Positions 1-10,005 of a DNA stretch of 64,000 nucleotides are shown here, one piece after another; position 1 is the first letter of the stretch, and each line of letters begins with the position of its first letter. The notes under the pieces are model-generated. The model was not told where the DNA came from. It made no database searches and saw nothing but the letters and a program-made list of their open reading frames with translations. A program made the position numbers and the translations under genes. Source of the stretch: Chloroflexota bacterium (GTDB lineage: Bacteria > Chloroflexota > Anaerolineae > Anaerolineales > Villigracilaceae); the NCBI GenBank assembly GCA_016235445.1, contig JACRLB010000016.1, positions 1-64,000 of the forward strand. Reading direction: 5' to 3'.

Positions 1-129
1 CCGGCCAAGCCTTTTTCCAAATTTTGGTTGACCTTGCGCCGCTTGGCGCGTATGTTTGCTCATGCCGTTGAGAACTTATTCGATCTGGCTGATGTCGTTT
101 CTCGTCATGCTCGTGTCGCTCTTTCGTGA
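1..129 (+). pseudogene. 3' end of an unknown CDS entering from the left, possibly a transposase tail
   Basis: An open frame runs in from the window edge and stops with TGA at 127-129, giving 42 codons. The peptide is basic and hydrophobic (FWLTLRRLARMF followed by HAVENLFDLADVV), the kind of tail seen at the C-terminus of some transposases, but I cannot name a family. It overlaps the truncated end of the convergent PAS sensor gene, which suggests that a mobile element ends here. The call rests only on composition and context. Confidence 0.3.
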
Positions 130-1920
130 TCTACTGATTATATCTGTAATTTGCTGAATTAGTTTATCTGAATCCTTGGCGGTGGATTCGGTGAGCGCCG
201 CCAGGTGAAGAATGCTTAATTCCCTGAATTGTTTTTGCAGGGCTTCCTCATCTTTTATTCGTGTGGTTATATCCTGGGCAACAGCGATAACGACTTCCCT
301 TCCGAAATATACGCCTTTGAATAGGCGGATATCTTTGGGAAATATTTCTCCGTTGCTTCGAATTCCCCAAAATACGAATTGTTGTGGTTTGCCTTCGAAC
401 GCTAATTGGATGGCCTGGGTGATGTTCTCCGTGGAATTCTTTCCTGGGGCGTTTAGAGATTCGAGGGATTTTCCAATGAAGAATTCTTTTGAATACCCGT
501 ACATTTGAGCTGCGCCATCGTTGACGTCGAGGAAATGGCCTGTTTCATCTTGAATATAGATCGCATCCTGTACGGCGTTGAACAGACCGCGATAGCTGAT
601 TTCGCTGTTGAGCAGGGCTTCTTCGGATATTTTCCGCTCCATGGAAGTTCCCAGCGTGTTTGCGGCTGCGCGCAGACCGTCCATTTCGACATGGCTCCAC
701 TCGCGCTCCATTTTGTTTTCATCGAACTCGATGAATCCCCACCAGTTTGTCTCAACATAAATTGGTATACAGACAATTGAACGGATTCCCTGTTTTTGTA
801 GAAACCTTTGTTCGTCGGGCGGAAATTCCTTTGTATTTCCAAATACTGGCAGGCTTTCGTTGAAAAGCTCCAGCCAGCGCGAGCAGCCTTCCTGCTCGAG
901 ATCGACTGTTTGAGTGAGCGGGTGTGATGTGCCGCTTTCTTCGATCCATTCATAGATACTGGACACAATTCCATTTGAATTTATCCCTGACTCTTTTTTG
1001 AATATATAAATGCGGCTGACGCCTGTTGCCATACCCAGTTGGGCAAGGGTGTTTTGGATGTTTTTTTCCCAATCAGCGCTTTTTAGGAATTGTTCAGCGG
1101 ATAGTCCGACGGTTCTTAGAATCGCATCACGGCGTTTCAAGGCTTCTTCCGCCTGTTTTTGCTCGGTAATATCCAGCAAAATACCCTGCCAAAAGAGAGG
1201 GACCCCATCCTCGCTTTTTATTATAGAAGCGTCTTCTCTTATCCAGACATAGTGGCCGCTGCGATGGCGCATCCTGTATTCAGTTCGAAACGGTTCATTG
1301 GTTTTATTCGTTCGGATGTCTTCTGCGATAATCCGTTCCCTGTCATCCGGGTGAAGCGAGTTGTCCCAAAGGTTTATGTCATTCATCCATTCCTCTGCCG
1401 TATAACCGAGCAGGTCTAGTATGCGAGGACTCATGTATTGGGATGTTTGATCGTTGTCGAATTTGTCCATGAAGATGGCGGCAGGCAGGTTTTCAACCAG
1501 AAGGCGGTAACGTTCCTCCGCTTCAAAGAGGGCGGTTTCAAATATCTTTCGCTCGGTTATATCCTTAAAATTGAAAACGATAGCGCCTAAGTCTTTTTTG
1601 TCCAGGTGGTTTGTTCCATTAAATTCGATCCACTTAAAATTTCCATCCTTGCAAGCGCATTGCACTATAAATTCCACGCTTTCATTAGGATGTTCAATTA
1701 TTTTTTGTAAGGCGTTATTTGCTTTTTGCCAGTCTTCCTGGCGCACATAATCAAGAAAATTATTCCCAGTCATTTCACTTGGTGAGTACCCTAAAATGTG
1801 CAGCGCGCCGCGGCTTTGAAAAAGTATTTTCCCTTCTGCTGAACACAAAGCTGCTGCGTCCATGCCGTTCTCGATCAATGCTTTGATTTTTTTCTCGCTG
1901 TGGGCAGGGACTTCATCCAT
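76..1920 (-). CDS. PAS-PAS-GAF-PAS sensory protein, apparently truncated at its C-terminus
   Basis: A soluble multi-sensor protein. From the N-terminus it shows two PAS/PAC units (each closing with a DITE[RQ]K-type linker), a GAF domain (region with SRIYIFKK and WWGFIEFDE), and a third PAS domain. After the third PAS the sequence begins another GAF-like helix (ELSILHLAALT then LIQQITDII) and then changes abruptly to a charged tail, so the output or following sensory domains are missing. No kinase or GGDEF module remains. I chose the ATG at 1920 because it has AAAGGA eight bases upstream; an in-frame TTG at 1968 lies in what looks like the promoter. The GAF domain is closely similar to the one in the 24.9-28.0 kb GGDEF protein, so the two are paralogous in part. 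The loss of the C-terminus is inferred to come from an insertion at about position 130. Confidence 0.75.
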   Translation of the reverse strand: MDEVPAHSEKKIKALIENGMDAAALCSAEGKILFQSRGALHILGYSPSEMTGNNFLDYVRQEDWQKANNALQKIIEHPNESVEFIVQCACKDGNFKWIEFNGTNHLDKKDLGAIVFNFKDITERKIFETALFEAEERYRLLVENLPAAIFMDKFDNDQTSQYMSPRILDLLGYTAEEWMNDINLWDNSLHPDDRERIIAEDIRTNKTNEPFRTEYRMRHRSGHYVWIREDASIIKSEDGVPLFWQGILLDITEQKQAEEALKRRDAILRTVGLSAEQFLKSADWEKNIQNTLAQLGMATGVSRIYIFKKESGINSNGIVSSIYEWIEESGTSHPLTQTVDLEQEGCSRWLELFNESLPVFGNTKEFPPDEQRFLQKQGIRSIVCIPIYVETNWWGFIEFDENKMEREWSHVEMDGLRAAANTLGTSMERKISEEALLNSEISYRGLFNAVQDAIYIQDETGHFLDVNDGAAQMYGYSKEFFIGKSLESLNAPGKNSTENITQAIQLAFEGKPQQFVFWGIRSNGEIFPKDIRLFKGVYFGREVVIAVAQDITTRIKDEEALQKQFRELSILHLAALTESTAKDSDKLIQQITDIISRSRKSDTSMTRNDISQIE

Positions 1921-1940
1921 CGGGATATTCCTTTGAGGCA

Positions 1941-1968
1941 TTAATAAAGAGGGTTTTGGTTTTGTCAA
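1941..1968 (-). promoter_or_regulatory. Candidate promoter of the PAS sensor gene
   Basis: On the minus strand TTGACA (1968-1963) is followed after 16 bases by TATTAA (1946-1941), just upstream of the SD and ATG at 1920. It overlaps the longer open frame, which supports the shorter start. Confidence 0.35.
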
Positions 1969-2162
1969 AAAATAGAATCCATAATGTTCTTATTACAAAA
2001 TAAGCGGAGAGGGGTTTAAAATAGAGAAAAATAGGGGGGCTTTTTCATAAGAGGTTGGGTTTTAAATTATTATAGACATTTTTGTAGAAAAATCCATTCT
2101 AAATGAATTGTAATAAGTTGGCGATTTCTTTTCGTTTGAAATTCGATGTTGGTGGCCGTTGC

Positions 2163-2193
2163 GCGTAAAGTGAGTTGTTGACTCACCTTACGC
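2163..2193. repeat. Imperfect hairpin repeat in a gene-free stretch
   Basis: Arms GCGTAAAGTGAGT and ACTCACCTTACGC with a 5-base loop and one mismatch. The same ACTCACCTTACGCAGT string recurs at about 28220-28235, so this is a dispersed repeat. The rest of 1969-2326 contains a further inverted pair (GGGCGACCC / GGGTCGCCC) but no gene that I can support. Confidence 0.5.
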
Positions 2194-2326
2194 AGTACGG
2201 GCGACCCATCCGTATTTTTAGGAAACTTTTGACACAGCGACGACTCTTTCTTATAAGACTCGTGTACGGTTATGCCTTGTCGGGTCGCCCCTACGGGATA
2301 TTGCGTATGGCGAGTTGTTAAAGTAA

Positions 2327-2352
2327 AACGAGTCCGCTCTTGCGGACTCGTT
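2327..2352 (-). terminator. Rho-independent terminator of the tRNA operon
   Basis: Perfect 11-bp stem (AACGAGTCCGC / GCGGACTCGTT) with a 4-base loop. Read on the minus strand it ends in a T run and lies directly downstream of tRNA-Cys. Confidence 0.75.
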
Positions 2353-2358
2353 GTTTAG

Positions 2359-2429
2359 AGGCGTCGACGGGATTTGAACCCGTGATGAGGGTTTTGCAGA
2401 CCCTTGCCTTACCACTTGGCCACGACGCC
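2359..2429 (-). tRNA. tRNA-Cys (GCA)
   Basis: The cloverleaf folds on the minus strand: acceptor GGCGTCG pairs with CGACGCC, the anticodon loop contains GCA, the T-loop is TTCAAAT, and the discriminator is U as usual for tRNA-Cys. It is the last of three tRNAs transcribed from one promoter. Confidence 0.95.
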
Positions 2430-2487
2430 ATATACACGATGAGGATTGCCGACTGAATGAATTCCAATCTGCAATCCTCCATGTTTG

Positions 2488-2559
2488 AGCGGGCGATGGG
2501 ATTCGAACCCACGACCTTCTCCTTGGCAAGGAGACGTACTACCACTGTACTACGCCCGC
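2488..2559 (-). tRNA. tRNA-Gly (GCC)
   Basis: Acceptor GCGGGCG pairs with CGCCCGC, the anticodon loop TTGCCAA carries GCC, and the T-loop is TTCGAAT. It is the middle gene of the tRNA operon. Confidence 0.95.
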
Positions 2560-2588
2560 AGATTACGACCTACTTACCTGGCCGAGAG

Positions 2589-2661
2589 TGCCGAGACCCA
2601 GGATCGAACTGGGGACACCGCGATTTTCAGTCGCGTGCTCTACCAACTGAGCTATCTCGGC
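2589..2661 (-). tRNA. tRNA-Phe (GAA)
   Basis: Acceptor GCCGAGA pairs with TCTCGGC with discriminator A; anticodon stem CGCGA/TCGCG encloses CTGAAAA with anticodon GAA. It is the first gene of the operon, with its promoter at 2689-2717. Confidence 0.95.
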
Positions 2662-2688
2662 AATATGTTTTGTTGTTAAGCGTCCGTG

Positions 2689-2717
2689 ATTTTACACGCA
2701 GTTATATGGATTGTCAA
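2689..2717 (-). promoter_or_regulatory. Sigma-70 type promoter of the tRNA operon
   Basis: On the minus strand TTGACA (2717-2712), a 17-base spacer and TAAAAT (2694-2689), about 27 bases before tRNA-Phe. It is divergent from the rpoB promoter. Confidence 0.75.
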
Positions 2718-2766
2718 GAAAAGCGCCGGGCAATATATACAATTATTTATAAAAACATTCTCGTGC

Positions 2767-2795
2767 TTGACTTTTTACATTCGTTTCGATATAAT
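2767..2795 (+). promoter_or_regulatory. Sigma-70 type promoter of rpoB
   Basis: TTGACT (2767-2772), a 17-base spacer and TATAAT (2790-2795), nearly consensus. It would give a leader of about 60 bases before the rpoB ATG at 2863. Confidence 0.8.
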
Positions 2796-2862
2796 TTCAG
2801 GTCGCTGTCCATTAGGGCAGTTAAAATCGTTTCATCACTCAGCCAAAAGTCAGGAGAGAAGA

Positions 2863-5800
2863 ATGGCACCTTCTTTGCCCCAAAAAAGCTACGCAAGAAT
2901 TCCAGTCAAGCTTGATCTACCCAACTTAATAGAAGTGCAGCTTGATTCCTTTGAAAGACTCAAGAAGGAAGGTCTAGGGGATCTCTTTCATGAGATTTCC
3001 CCAATCGAGTCATATAACAAGGGAATGAAGTTGTTTTTCCCGAGTCGCGGGCCTGAATCTCAACAATGGGGATTGAAATACTGGTTTGGCGAGCCCAAAC
3101 ATAATATTGAAGAATGCGTTGAGCGCGATCTTACTTATTCAAGTCCCTTGTATGTGTCGGTTCTTCTCGCCGGGCCGGATGTGCCGGAGCCGATAAAGCA
3201 GGATATCTTCCTTGGAGATTTCCCGGAGATGACAGATAAGGGCACTTTCATTGTAAATGGCACGGAGCGCGTGGTTGTTTCACAGTTAATTCGCTCCCCC
3301 GGTGTTTACTTTGAAGCTCCTGCAGATCGGGCTACGGGACGCCCGCTTGCAATGGCGAAATTGATTCCTGACCGTGGCGCCTGGATGGAGTTTGAAACCC
3401 GTAAATCCGATTATATTATTTTAAAGTTTAACCGCAAGCGCACAGTGCCAATCACTGTATTTTTACGCGCTCTTGCCGCTGTCAGCGATGGTATCAAAGA
3501 ATCGCCCATCAAACACGGCACTGACGAAGAAATTCTTTCTATTTTCAGAGAAGTGGATAACAACCCTGATCGAATGTTCATTGCATCCACGATCAAACAG
3601 GAACCAGATTGGGATTTGACTAATCACACCATTGCCGAAGCCGCGTTGATCGAATTCTTTAAGAAGATGCGCCCCGGCGACCCTGCCACTCTGGATAATG
3701 CCCGCCAGTTCCTTGAAGAGCAATTGTTTGACCAGAGGCATTACGACCTGGAGCGCGTGGGTCGTTATAAATTAAACCAGAAGCTCGACCTAAACATCCC
3801 GATCCCTCACCGCAATATTACAAAGAGCGATGTGATTCGATTGATCCGCCGTATGATCCAGATCAATAATGGGTCTGAACGCCCGGATGACATTGATCAT
3901 CTCGGCAACCGCCGCGTCAAGACGGTGGGTGAGTTGATCCAGAACAAGTTGCGTATCGGCCTCCGACGAATGGAACGTGTCATCAAAGAGCGCATGTCCA
4001 TCCGTGATCAGGAGCAACTGTCTCCTGTAACTTTGGTGAACATTCGCCCTGTGGTTGCGGCTTTACGCGAGTTCTTTGGTTCATCCCAACTTTCTCAGTT
4101 CATGGATCAGACCAACCCGCTTGCTGAACTGCGCCACAAGCGCACACTTTCAGCGTTGGGGCCTGGCGGTCTTCGCCGTGAGCGCGCTGGCTTTGATGTT
4201 CGTGATGTTCACCACTCGCACTATGGACGTATTTGCCCAATCGAAACCCCTGAAGGCCCAAACATCGGCCTTATCGGTCGTTTGGCCTCCTTTGCGCGGG
4301 TGAATGAATATGGATTTATTGAAACCCCTTACCGCAGGGTATATAAAACTCTTCCATCAGATGGCGAACGCCTGGAAGGCCGTACTTTGCGTGAGGATGT
4401 TTACGACCCTAAGTCTGAAGAATTGCTTTTCAAGGCTGGTACTTTGCTGGAAGCAAAGGCCGTGAAGAAATTGGCAAAGTATGAAATGGATGTCAGTGTT
4501 GTGCCATTCGTTTCAGAGGAAGTTGTTTATCTTTCTGCTGATGCTGAGGATAAATATACAATTGCGCAGGCGAATGCGAATTTGACCGAGAACAAGGAAT
4601 TCTCCCGCGAACGTATTTCCTGCCGTTACCATTCGGGCTTCATGTTCTCCAATGCAGAATCCATCGACTATATGGATGTTGCTCCGCATCAAGTTGTGGG
4701 TATCAGCGCCGCTTTAATTCCATTCCTTGAGCATGACGATGCCAACCGCGCTTTGATGGGTTCGAACATGATGGCGCAGGCGGTTCCTTTGGTGCGCCCT
4801 GAAATTCCGCTTGTTTCCACGGGCATGGAAGGTCATGCCGCGCTTGACTCGGGTCAGGTTGTAGTGGCTGAGGCGGACGGTGAAGTTGTCTCGGTAACAG
4901 GATCAAGCATCACCGTAAAAGAGAAGCGAAGCGGGAACCGCGTCTATCAGCTCCGCAAATATCAGCGATCCAATCAAAGCACTTGTATCGACCAGCGCCC
5001 ATCCGTTGTGAAGGGACAGTTGATCAAGGCTGGCGATATCATCGCCGACTCTTCCTCAACAGACAGCGGCCAGCTTGCGCTCGGACAGAATGTTGTCGTG
5101 GCCTTCCTTTCATGGGAAGGCGGTAACTTTGAAGATGCCATCCTGCTTTCTGAACGCCTTGTTCAGGATGACCGCTTTACCTCTGTTCATATTGAAAAGC
5201 ATGAGGTTGAGGCTCGCGATACCAAGCTCGGCCCTGAAGAAATTACACGCGACATTCCCAATGTGGGTGATGACGCGATCAAGGATTTGGACGAGAACGG
5301 CATCATTCGTATCGGCGCAGAAGTTGGCCCGAACGATATTCTCGTCGGCAAGATCACGCCCAAGGGCGAAAAAGAACTTACCCCTGAAGAACGCCTGTTG
5401 CGCGCCATCTTCGGTGAGAAGTCTCGTGATGTGAAAGATACTTCCCTGCGAATGCCTCACGGTGAACGCGGCAAGGTTGTTGACGTGAAAGTGTTCACTC
5501 GCGAAGACAACTCTGATCTCTCTGCTGGTGTGGATATGATGGTGCGTGTCTCTGTTGCTCAGCGCCGCAAGATCACAGCGGGTGACAAGATGGCAGGGCG
5601 CCATGGTAATAAGGGTGTGGTTTCCAAGGTTGTGCCTGTGGAAGACATGCCGTTCCTTGAGAACGGTACACCCGTTGATCTCATTTTGAATCCGCTTGGC
5701 GTACCTGGTCGTATGAATATCGGTCAGGTGCTCGAAGTGCATCTCGGCTGGGCCGCGAAACGCATGGGCTTCCGTGCAATCACGCCCGTCTTCGATGGAG

Positions 5801-6762
5801 CAAGCGAAGAGCAGATTGAAGCTGAACTCGCGCGCGCCTGGATCATGGATCAGGCCTGGAAGGAATCCGCTGAACGCGCCTGGGAATGGCTCAAAGAACA
5901 GGAATACGATGCCAATTCCATCGAAGATGATGATGAAGTTCGCCGCCTGTATCTTGAACATTGGCTGGATAAGCGCAAATATGATGTTTACAGCCTGAAT
6001 GACCCGGAATACGCGCATCATGCCACAGCCAAAGAATGGTTGCGCGAAAAGGGCTATACCAACCCTGACGAAATCCTTCTCGAAGACCGTGATATTGCCA
6101 ATCAAGATCCTGAACTGGACGAAATAACAGTAAAAGCCTGTTTGCGTTTGTGGATGGAAACGAATGGCGTTACTCGTCGTGTTGCCGAAGATAAGGTGAT
6201 CGAGACAGCCCAGGAATTGGCAAAAGAAAAGGGCATTCCTCTTCCCACTCTTGGAAAGCAAACCTTGCGCGATGGCAAAACTGGCATCCCCTACGATCAG
6301 CCCGTCACGGTCGGCGTAATGACCATTTTAAAATTGCATCACCTTGTGGAAGATAAAGTCCATGCGCGTTCTACTGGCCCATACAGTTTGGTCACACAAC
6401 AGCCGCTCGGTGGTAAGGCGCAGTTCGGTGGTCAACGCTTCGGTGAAATGGAAGTTTGGGCGCTCGAAGCTTATGGCGCTGCTCACACTCTTCAGGAAAT
6501 GCTTACCGTCAAATCGGATGATGTTCAAGGTCGTGTGAACACATACGAAGCGATCGTGAAGGGCGAACCAATCGAAGAGCCAAGTATCCCTGCTTCATTC
6601 CGAGTTCTTGTCAAAGAACTTCAGTCCCTTGGTCTTGCAGTAGAGGCGATCAACGAAGGTGGGGACGTGGTTAAGTTTGGTAAAGACGAAGAGAAGACGC
6701 ATCCACCGAAGCATGACACAGGCTTGTTGAGCCTGGGCGAGAATCAATCCAGGAAAAAGTAG
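2863..6762 (+). CDS. rpoB: DNA-directed RNA polymerase beta subunit
   Basis: Catalytic core subunit of RNA polymerase, 1299 residues. The open frame extends upstream to 2686, but the ATG at 2863 is preceded by the SD AGGAGAGA and gives the normal N-terminus ([21 protein letters not shown]). The rifampicin region is clear around residues 437-471 ([22 protein letters not shown]), as is the C-terminal clamp ([18 protein letters not shown] near residue 1189). Between the [11 protein letters not shown] segment (about residue 977) and [10 protein letters not shown] (about 1134) lies an insertion of over 100 residues rich in W, E, D and K that the E. coli and Bacillus proteins lack at this point. 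rpoC does not follow; the next gene is rpsL, read from its own promoter. Confidence 0.98.
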   Translation: MAPSLPQKSYARIPVKLDLPNLIEVQLDSFERLKKEGLGDLFHEISPIESYNKGMKLFFPSRGPESQQWGLKYWFGEPKHNIEECVERDLTYSSPLYVSVLLAGPDVPEPIKQDIFLGDFPEMTDKGTFIVNGTERVVVSQLIRSPGVYFEAPADRATGRPLAMAKLIPDRGAWMEFETRKSDYIILKFNRKRTVPITVFLRALAAVSDGIKESPIKHGTDEEILSIFREVDNNPDRMFIASTIKQEPDWDLTNHTIAEAALIEFFKKMRPGDPATLDNARQFLEEQLFDQRHYDLERVGRYKLNQKLDLNIPIPHRNITKSDVIRLIRRMIQINNGSERPDDIDHLGNRRVKTVGELIQNKLRIGLRRMERVIKERMSIRDQEQLSPVTLVNIRPVVAALREFFGSSQLSQFMDQTNPLAELRHKRTLSALGPGGLRRERAGFDVRDVHHSHYGRICPIETPEGPNIGLIGRLASFARVNEYGFIETPYRRVYKTLPSDGERLEGRTLREDVYDPKSEELLFKAGTLLEAKAVKKLAKYEMDVSVVPFVSEEVVYLSADAEDKYTIAQANANLTENKEFSRERISCRYHSGFMFSNAESIDYMDVAPHQVVGISAALIPFLEHDDANRALMGSNMMAQAVPLVRPEIPLVSTGMEGHAALDSGQVVVAEADGEVVSVTGSSITVKEKRSGNRVYQLRKYQRSNQSTCIDQRPSVVKGQLIKAGDIIADSSSTDSGQLALGQNVVVAFLSWEGGNFEDAILLSERLVQDDRFTSVHIEKHEVEARDTKLGPEEITRDIPNVGDDAIKDLDENGIIRIGAEVGPNDILVGKITPKGEKELTPEERLLRAIFGEKSRDVKDTSLRMPHGERGKVVDVKVFTREDNSDLSAGVDMMVRVSVAQRRKITAGDKMAGRHGNKGVVSKVVPVEDMPFLENGTPVDLILNPLGVPGRMNIGQVLEVHLGWAAKRMGFRAITPVFDGASEEQIEAELARAWIMDQAWKESAERAWEWLKEQEYDANSIEDDDEVRRLYLEHWLDKRKYDVYSLNDPEYAHHATAKEWLREKGYTNPDEILLEDRDIANQDPELDEITVKACLRLWMETNGVTRRVAEDKVIETAQELAKEKGIPLPTLGKQTLRDGKTGIPYDQPVTVGVMTILKLHHLVEDKVHARSTGPYSLVTQQPLGGKAQFGGQRFGEMEVWALEAYGAAHTLQEMLTVKSDDVQGRVNTYEAIVKGEPIEEPSIPASFRVLVKELQSLGLAVEAINEGGDVVKFGKDEEKTHPPKHDTGLLSLGENQSRKK

Positions 6763-6771
6763 TATTTTCTA

Positions 6772-6800
6772 TTGACTTGACCAATACGGCATGATAGAAT
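6772..6800 (+). promoter_or_regulatory. Sigma-70 type promoter of the rpsL-rpsG-fusA-tuf block
   Basis: TTGACT (6772-6777), a 17-base spacer and TAGAAT (6795-6800), ten bases after the rpoB stop codon. It separates rpoB from the str-type genes and leaves a leader of roughly 145 bases. Confidence 0.75.
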
Positions 6801-6862
6801 AACCAGCCGTTGCCCGGAAAGCAAGAATGGCTTTACCCCCATTCGACTCAATTGGCAGCTAC

Positions 6863-6902
6863 AAATGAGGCCATCAGGTGTTAGATATTGATGGTCTCAT
6901 TT
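6863..6902 (+). promoter_or_regulatory. Leader hairpin upstream of rpsL
   Basis: Two 14-base arms (6863-6876 and 6889-6902) pair completely with one G-U pair around a 12-base loop. It lies in the 5' leader of the rpsL transcript and has only a short T stretch at its base. It may be an attenuator or a ribosomal-protein binding site; it could also stop rpoB read-through. The role is inferred. Confidence 0.5.
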
Positions 6903-6953
6903 CTTGCGAATATAAAAATGTAATCTCGAAAGAATTTGTAATCGGAGGCAAAG

Positions 6954-7370
6954 GTGCCGACAGTAAATCAAATGGTCCGCAAGGGCCGCAAAAATAAAAA
7001 TGCAAAAAGCAAGTCACCGGCTTTGCAGTTCACATTGAACAGTTTCAAGCAGCGCCGGTTCCGCCAGGATAAGGGCGCGCCGCAGAAACGCGGCGTTTGT
7101 ACTGTTGTTCGTACAATGACCCCCAAGAAGCCGAATTCAGCGTTGCGTAAGATTGCCCGCGTACGTTTGACCAACGGCATTGAAGTAACAGCTTACATTC
7201 CCGGTGAAGGTCACCAACTTCAAGAGCACTCTGTTGTGTTGGTTCGCGGCGGTCGTGTGAAGGATTTGCCAGGTGTGCGTTATCACATTGTACGCGGTTC
7301 CCTTGACACTACTGGTGTAGCCAATCGTAAGCAGGGCCGCTCAAAGTACGGCGCGAAGCGCCCCAAGTAA
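6954..7370 (+). CDS. rpsL: 30S ribosomal protein S12
   Basis: Decoding-centre protein of the small subunit, 138 residues. Starts with GTG at 6954, five bases after GGAGG. The conserved stretches [10 protein letters not shown] and [11 protein letters not shown], which hold the streptomycin-related lysines, are intact. Near the N-terminus there is a short insertion typical of longer S12 proteins (about 123 residues in E. coli). First gene of the str-type operon, followed 22 bases later by rpsG. Confidence 0.98.
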   Translation: MPTVNQMVRKGRKNKNAKSKSPALQFTLNSFKQRRFRQDKGAPQKRGVCTVVRTMTPKKPNSALRKIARVRLTNGIEVTAYIPGEGHQLQEHSVVLVRGGRVKDLPGVRYHIVRGSLDTTGVANRKQGRSKYGAKRPK

Positions 7371-7392
7371 TTAGTAGATGGAGTTATAAAGC

Positions 7393-7860
7393 ATGCGTAG
7401 AGCAAAACCTGAAAAGCGGGAACTTCTTCCCGATATCCGATTTAATAGCATCAACGTTCAAACGATGGTTCAGCATGTGCTTAAGCAAGGTAAGAAAAGC
7501 ACTGCCATGCGCCTGATCTATGATGCAATGGATTTGATTAAAGAGCGGACAGAGAAGAATCCCATGGATGTCTTTGACGGCGCCCTTAAAAATGTAGGCC
7601 CTGCAATGGAAGTTCGCCCGCGCCGCGTGGGTGGCGCAACCTACCAGGTACCTATGGAGGTTTCCTCTGACCGCCGTACCACCCTGGCGATCCGCTGGAT
7701 TCTTTCCGCCGCTCACGACCGTTCTGGCAAATCATTTTCAGATAAACTTGCTTCTGAACTGGTTGATGCTTTTAATGAGACTGGTTCAGCGATCCGTAAG
7801 CGCGATGAAACCCACAAGATGGCAGAAGCCAACCGCGCTTTCTCCCATTACCGTATTTAA
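7393..7860 (+). CDS. rpsG: 30S ribosomal protein S7
   Basis: Primary 16S rRNA-binding protein of the 30S head, 155 residues, full length. It begins MRRAKPEKR and ends with the usual AEANRAFSHYR segment; RPRRVGGATYQVP is the conserved RNA-binding beta-ribbon. It lies between rpsL and fusA, as in the classical str operon. Confidence 0.98.
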   Translation: MRRAKPEKRELLPDIRFNSINVQTMVQHVLKQGKKSTAMRLIYDAMDLIKERTEKNPMDVFDGALKNVGPAMEVRPRRVGGATYQVPMEVSSDRRTTLAIRWILSAAHDRSGKSFSDKLASELVDAFNETGSAIRKRDETHKMAEANRAFSHYRI

Positions 7861-7899
7861 TTTTGAAATATCTTCTTAAGGAAGCAGGAAGTAGTTAGC

Positions 7900-9975
7900 A
7901 TGGCGCGCGTTCATCCGTTGGAAAAATACCGAAATATAGGCATCATTGCCCACATCGACGCTGGGAAAACAACCACTACCGAGCGTATCATGTTTTATAC
8001 CGGCATGACACATCGCATCGGTTCTGTTGACGATGGTACGACCGTGACTGACTGGATGGTGCAGGAACGCGAACGCGGCATTACCATTGTTTCGGCGGCT
8101 GTATCGGCTGAGTGGAAGGGATATCAGGTTAATATCATTGATACTCCAGGCCATATCGATTTCACGGCTGAAGTTCAGCGATCTTTGCGTGTATTGGACG
8201 GCGGCGTTGTTGTTTTTGATGCGGTCCAGGGTGTGGAACCGCAGTCCGAAACAGTGTGGCGTCAGGCAGACCGTTACGGTGTTCCGCGCATTTGTTTTGT
8301 GAATAAGATGGACCGTGTTGGCGCATCCTATGAGCGTACCATTGAAACAATCATTGATCGCCTGGGTGCAAACCCGATTCCGATGCAAATCCCGATTGGT
8401 TTTGAAGCTACTTTCAAGGGTGCAGTAGACCTTCTTACAATGAAGGCGGTTATTTGGGAAGATGATCTGGGGAAAGAACCTCACATCGTTGAAATTCCAG
8501 ACGACTTGAAAGAACAAGCCACGGAAGCCCGCGCCAGGATGGTGGAAAAGATCGCCGAACTTGACGACGAACTGACAATGAAGTTCTTGGAAGCTCAGGA
8601 AATTAGCATCGAAGAACTCAAACTTGCTCTTCGCAAAGGCGTTCTTAATACAAAAGCTGCGCCTGTATTTTGCGGCTCTTCTTTAAAGAATAAAGGCGTG
8701 CAGGTTTTGCTTGATGCAGTAATTGATTACCTCCCCTCCCCAGCAGATAAACCGATTATCACAGTATCTGAACCCGGCGCCCCGGAAAACACGTTTGATA
8801 TTTCTGCGCAGGATGACGCTCCGCTTAGCGCCTTGGTGTTCAAGATCGTAACGGACCCATACGTGGGCCGTCTCGCCTATGTTCGTGTCTACTCCGGTGT
8901 TTTGAGCCAGGGACAAACAGTTCAAAATACCACTAAAAAAGGAAGAAAAGAACGTATCGGCCGCTTGATACGTATGCATGCTGATCATCGTGAGGATGTG
9001 GATGAAATTCGTTCCGGCGATATCGGCGCTGTGTTAGGCTTCAAGGAAAGCTTCACGGGTGATACACTTTGCGACACCAAAGCGCTTGTCCTTGAAACTA
9101 TTTCCTTTCCTGAACCGGTTATTTCCATCGCGATTGAGCCCAAAAGCTCCAGCGACCAGGAAAAAATGGGTGAGGCTCTCCGTAAGCTGGCTGAAGAAGA
9201 CCCCACGCTTCACGTAAACTCGGATATAGACTCTGGTCAGACCATTCTTCGTGGAATGGGTGAGCTACATCTTGATATTATCGTAGATCGTCTGTTGCGC
9301 GAATTTAGAGTGCAGGCAAATGTCGGCGCTCCGCGAGTTGCTTTCCGTGAGTCAATTACTAAAACGGTCAAAGAAGTTAATTACAAATACGCGAAGCAAT
9401 CCGGCGGTAAAGGTCAATACGGCCATGTTGTATTTTCCCTGGAGCCGGGCGAGCGCGGAAGCGGTATCGTATTTGAAAACAAAATTGTGGGCGGCTCCAT
9501 TCCCAAGGAATATATTAACCCAATTGAAAAAGGTGTAAAAGAAGCTGCCGAGGGCGGTGTGCTTGCTGGATACCCTGTCGTTGATATAAAAGTCACATTG
9601 TTCGACGGCTCATTCCATGAAGTTGATTCAAGTGAAATGGCGTTCAAGATGGCTGCTATTTTAGGCTTCAAAGAAGGCGTGCAAAAAGGACACCCCATTT
9701 TGCTTGAGCCTATGATGAAAGTTGAAGTTGTTGTACCGGAAGAGTATCTTGGCGATGTCATGGGTCAGATCAATAGCCGCCGCGGTTTAATTCAGGGCAT
9801 GGAAGTTCGTCTTGGAAATGCCCAGGCTGTAAAGTCGATGGTTCCGTTGGCGGAAATGTTTGGGTATGCAACACAACTTCGTTCAGCAACGCAGGGACGC
9901 GGTGTGTTTAATATGGAATTTGACCACTATGCGCCAGTATCGCAGTCGGTGGCGGAAGAAATTTTAAAAGCGTAA
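7900..9975 (+). CDS. fusA: Translation elongation factor G
   Basis: Translocation GTPase, 691 residues, normal length. G1 is AHIDAGKT near residue 20, G3 is DTPGH and G4 is NKMD. Domain IV shows GGKGQYGHV and the tip region, and the C-terminus ends in the expected FDHYAPV. A purine-rich SD (AAGGAAGCAGG) precedes the ATG. Its codon use is noticeably more AT-rich at third positions than the following tuf. Confidence 0.98.
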   Translation: MARVHPLEKYRNIGIIAHIDAGKTTTTERIMFYTGMTHRIGSVDDGTTVTDWMVQERERGITIVSAAVSAEWKGYQVNIIDTPGHIDFTAEVQRSLRVLDGGVVVFDAVQGVEPQSETVWRQADRYGVPRICFVNKMDRVGASYERTIETIIDRLGANPIPMQIPIGFEATFKGAVDLLTMKAVIWEDDLGKEPHIVEIPDDLKEQATEARARMVEKIAELDDELTMKFLEAQEISIEELKLALRKGVLNTKAAPVFCGSSLKNKGVQVLLDAVIDYLPSPADKPIITVSEPGAPENTFDISAQDDAPLSALVFKIVTDPYVGRLAYVRVYSGVLSQGQTVQNTTKKGRKERIGRLIRMHADHREDVDEIRSGDIGAVLGFKESFTGDTLCDTKALVLETISFPEPVISIAIEPKSSSDQEKMGEALRKLAEEDPTLHVNSDIDSGQTILRGMGELHLDIIVDRLLREFRVQANVGAPRVAFRESITKTVKEVNYKYAKQSGGKGQYGHVVFSLEPGERGSGIVFENKIVGGSIPKEYINPIEKGVKEAAEGGVLAGYPVVDIKVTLFDGSFHEVDSSEMAFKMAAILGFKEGVQKGHPILLEPMMKVEVVVPEEYLGDVMGQINSRRGLIQGMEVRLGNAQAVKSMVPLAEMFGYATQLRSATQGRGVFNMEFDHYAPVSQSVAEEILKA

Positions 9976-10005
9976 ACGTTTTTTCATAATTCAAGGAGTT
10001 TCATT

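Noticed and set aside
2686..2862. Longer N-terminus for rpoB
   Set aside because: It would run through the promoter; the SD and family start support ATG 2863.
2457..2915. Open frames across the tRNA genes
   Set aside because: They translate tRNA-Gly/Phe sequence and are artefacts of structural RNA genes.
5110..6261. Long antisense open frame (383 codons) inside rpoB
   Set aside because: It is a frame shadow of the strongly coding rpoB; no SD, no recognisable protein.
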